DNA from: Bacteroidales bacterium
Lineage (GTDB): Bacteria > Bacteroidota > Bacteroidia > Bacteroidales > JAADGE01
Reading direction: 5' to 3'
DNA length: 7,264 nt
NCBI GenBank assembly: GCA_029932445.1
Contig: JAOZQB010000149.1
Location: forward strand, 1-7,264
In this document: positions 6,514 to 7,264 of the stretch, one piece after another
Numbering within the stretch: the stretch's first letter is position 1
Layout: every line of letters begins with the position of its first letter
The notes under the pieces: generated by a model
What the model was told of the DNA's origin: nothing
Database searches by the model: none
What the model saw: the letters and a program-made list of their open reading frames with translations, nothing else
Position numbers and translations under genes: made by a program

Positions 6514-7176
6514 TTATTTTACAAATTGACTTACAAAAAAATAACCCAAGCCGGAAGCAAACAGCCACACGCCATATAAAGAATGTTCAAAAAAACTTAA
6601 AGTCAATGACTTAGATTTGCTGAAATGATATGCAAAAATAATTCCTGCAATAAATGCCAATCCTAAAACTAAAACATTTTTATATAAAAGATGCCCTAAA
6701 GAAAAAAATAATCCGCTCAAAATGATTTTAAGTGTTTCATTTTTAAACAGACTGTCATATCTGTGAAAGAAGAATAATCGATAAATTAATGTTTGCGGTA
6801 AAACCGAAAACAGCGGATAAAAAATACTGATTAAAACTAATAACCAAGGAATCTTTTTTGCCAAAAAGAATAAACGTGACGGGTCAATAAGATATATGAG
6901 GCCAACCATTATTATTGCTGCTGCAGTAAATATCAAAAGAATTTCTTTTAAAATATGTTTTCCCGATTTCCAATTAGCAAATTGTTTTTTATCAAAGCTC
7001 GTATCAAATCTTAAAAACAAAAAAATTAAAATTCCGAAAAATACCAACACAAGCATTAACGGAATTTTCATTTTATAATATGCAAGAAATAACGGAAACA
7101 ATACAAATAATAAAATTAATTCAATTATTAATCTTGCCTTATTTTTTGAATAAATTATTTTTCCGAAAATTTTCAT
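6514..7176 (-). CDS. CPBP-family (CAAX protease-like) polytopic membrane protein with altered motif 1
   Basis: A 220-residue, strongly hydrophobic protein with about six to seven predicted membrane segments, roughly at 15-34, 36-56, 79-97, 109-127, 148-165, 168-184 and 202-217. The second half resembles CPBP/Rce1-like intramembrane metalloproteases: PQTLIYRLFFFHRY (127-140) stands where motif 1 (EExxxR) is expected, FFSLGH (157-162) matches motif 2 (FxxxH), and EHSLYG (197-202) matches the motif 3 histidine. The paired glutamates of motif 1 appear as Q128-T129, so protease activity is doubtful. The start is set at the ATG at 7176. A TTG at 7233 would add 19 residues, but those codons coincide with a strong promoter match, and the extra residues are not part of the membrane core. 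It is convergent with the kinase. Family members act in CAAX-type processing or bacteriocin self-immunity, but the role here is unknown. Confidence 0.72.
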   Translation of the reverse strand: MKIFGKIIYSKNKARLIIELILLFVLFPLFLAYYKMKIPLMLVLVFFGILIFLFLRFDTSFDKKQFANWKSGKHILKEILLIFTAAAIIMVGLIYLIDPSRLFFLAKKIPWLLVLISIFYPLFSVLPQTLIYRLFFFHRYDSLFKNETLKIILSGLFFSLGHLLYKNVLVLGLAFIAGIIFAYHFSKSKSLTLSFFEHSLYGVWLFASGLGYFFVSQFVK

Positions 7177-7203
7177 CTTATCATTCAAACCTTTAAATTT
7201 TCC

Positions 7204-7233
7204 CAAATGTAAAAAAATTGTAATATTCGACAA
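7204..7233 (-). promoter_or_regulatory. Promoter of the CPBP-like membrane protein gene
   Basis: On the minus strand, TTG (7233-7231), a 19-base spacer and TACATTTG (7211-7204) match the Bacteroidota -33/-7 consensus without mismatch. Transcription would start near 7197, about 20 bases ahead of the ATG at 7176. This supports that ATG over the TTG at 7233, which would be the promoter's -33 element itself. Confidence 0.6.
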
Positions 7234-7257
7234 TCCGAAATAAAATATTTACTTTTG
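7226..7257 (+). promoter_or_regulatory. Candidate promoter for a gene right of the window
   Basis: TACTTTTG at 7250-7257 is an exact match to the -7 consensus TAnnTTTG. TTCG at 7226-7229, 20 bases upstream, is a one-mismatch -33 element. It points rightwards and interleaves with the opposite promoter at 7204-7233, the same arrangement seen between mnmA and glpD. The gene it would serve lies outside the window. Confidence 0.4.
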
Positions 7258-7264
7258 TTACTTA

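Noticed and set aside
6896..7078. Plus-strand open frame of 60 codons
   Set aside because: Antisense to the membrane-protein gene, whose hydrophobic segments explain the composition.

Overview
The window reads as chromosomal DNA of a low-GC member of the Bacteroidota. The grounds are A+T-rich coding and intergenic sequence, weak or absent Shine-Dalgarno sequences, and several close matches to the Bacteroidota promoter consensus (TTG at -33, TAnnTTTG at -7) in front of genes. I see no insertion sequence, phage gene, CRISPR array, tRNA or rRNA. The genus cannot be named from this sequence alone.

Layout. (1) Positions 1-1186, minus strand: the tRNA 2-thiouridylase gene mnmA, with a TTG start and only its last few codons beyond the left edge. 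(2) Positions 1187-1280: a compact divergent promoter region. (3) Positions 1281-6216, plus strand: three metabolic genes. These are an FAD-dependent glycerol-3-phosphate dehydrogenase (glpD-like), 11 bases later an FAD-binding oxidase resembling alkyldihydroxyacetonephosphate synthase (AGPS), and 95 bases later a FGGY-family carbohydrate kinase. (4) Positions 6217-6513: a 297-base A+T-rich spacer between convergent genes. It has small perfect hairpins but no gene. (5) Positions 6514-7176, minus strand: a polytopic membrane protein related to the CPBP (CAAX protease/bacteriocin-processing) family, with the usual glutamate motif altered. (6) The right edge carries its promoter and a second, oppositely directed promoter-like element for a gene outside the window.

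How the genes may work together. The three-gene cassette is the interesting part. A kinase of this fold can phosphorylate glycerol or another polyol or sugar. GlpD oxidises sn-glycerol 3-phosphate to dihydroxyacetone phosphate (DHAP) and passes electrons to quinone. AGPS in eukaryotes exchanges the acyl group of acyl-DHAP for a fatty alcohol to form the ether bond of ether lipids. The set could therefore feed DHAP into ether-lipid synthesis. Alternatively, the oxidase and kinase may handle an unrecognised polyol or hydroxy acid whose product joins the glycerol phosphate pool. The sequence supports the families and the clustering; the pathway is inference. mnmA and the membrane protein are probably unrelated neighbours.
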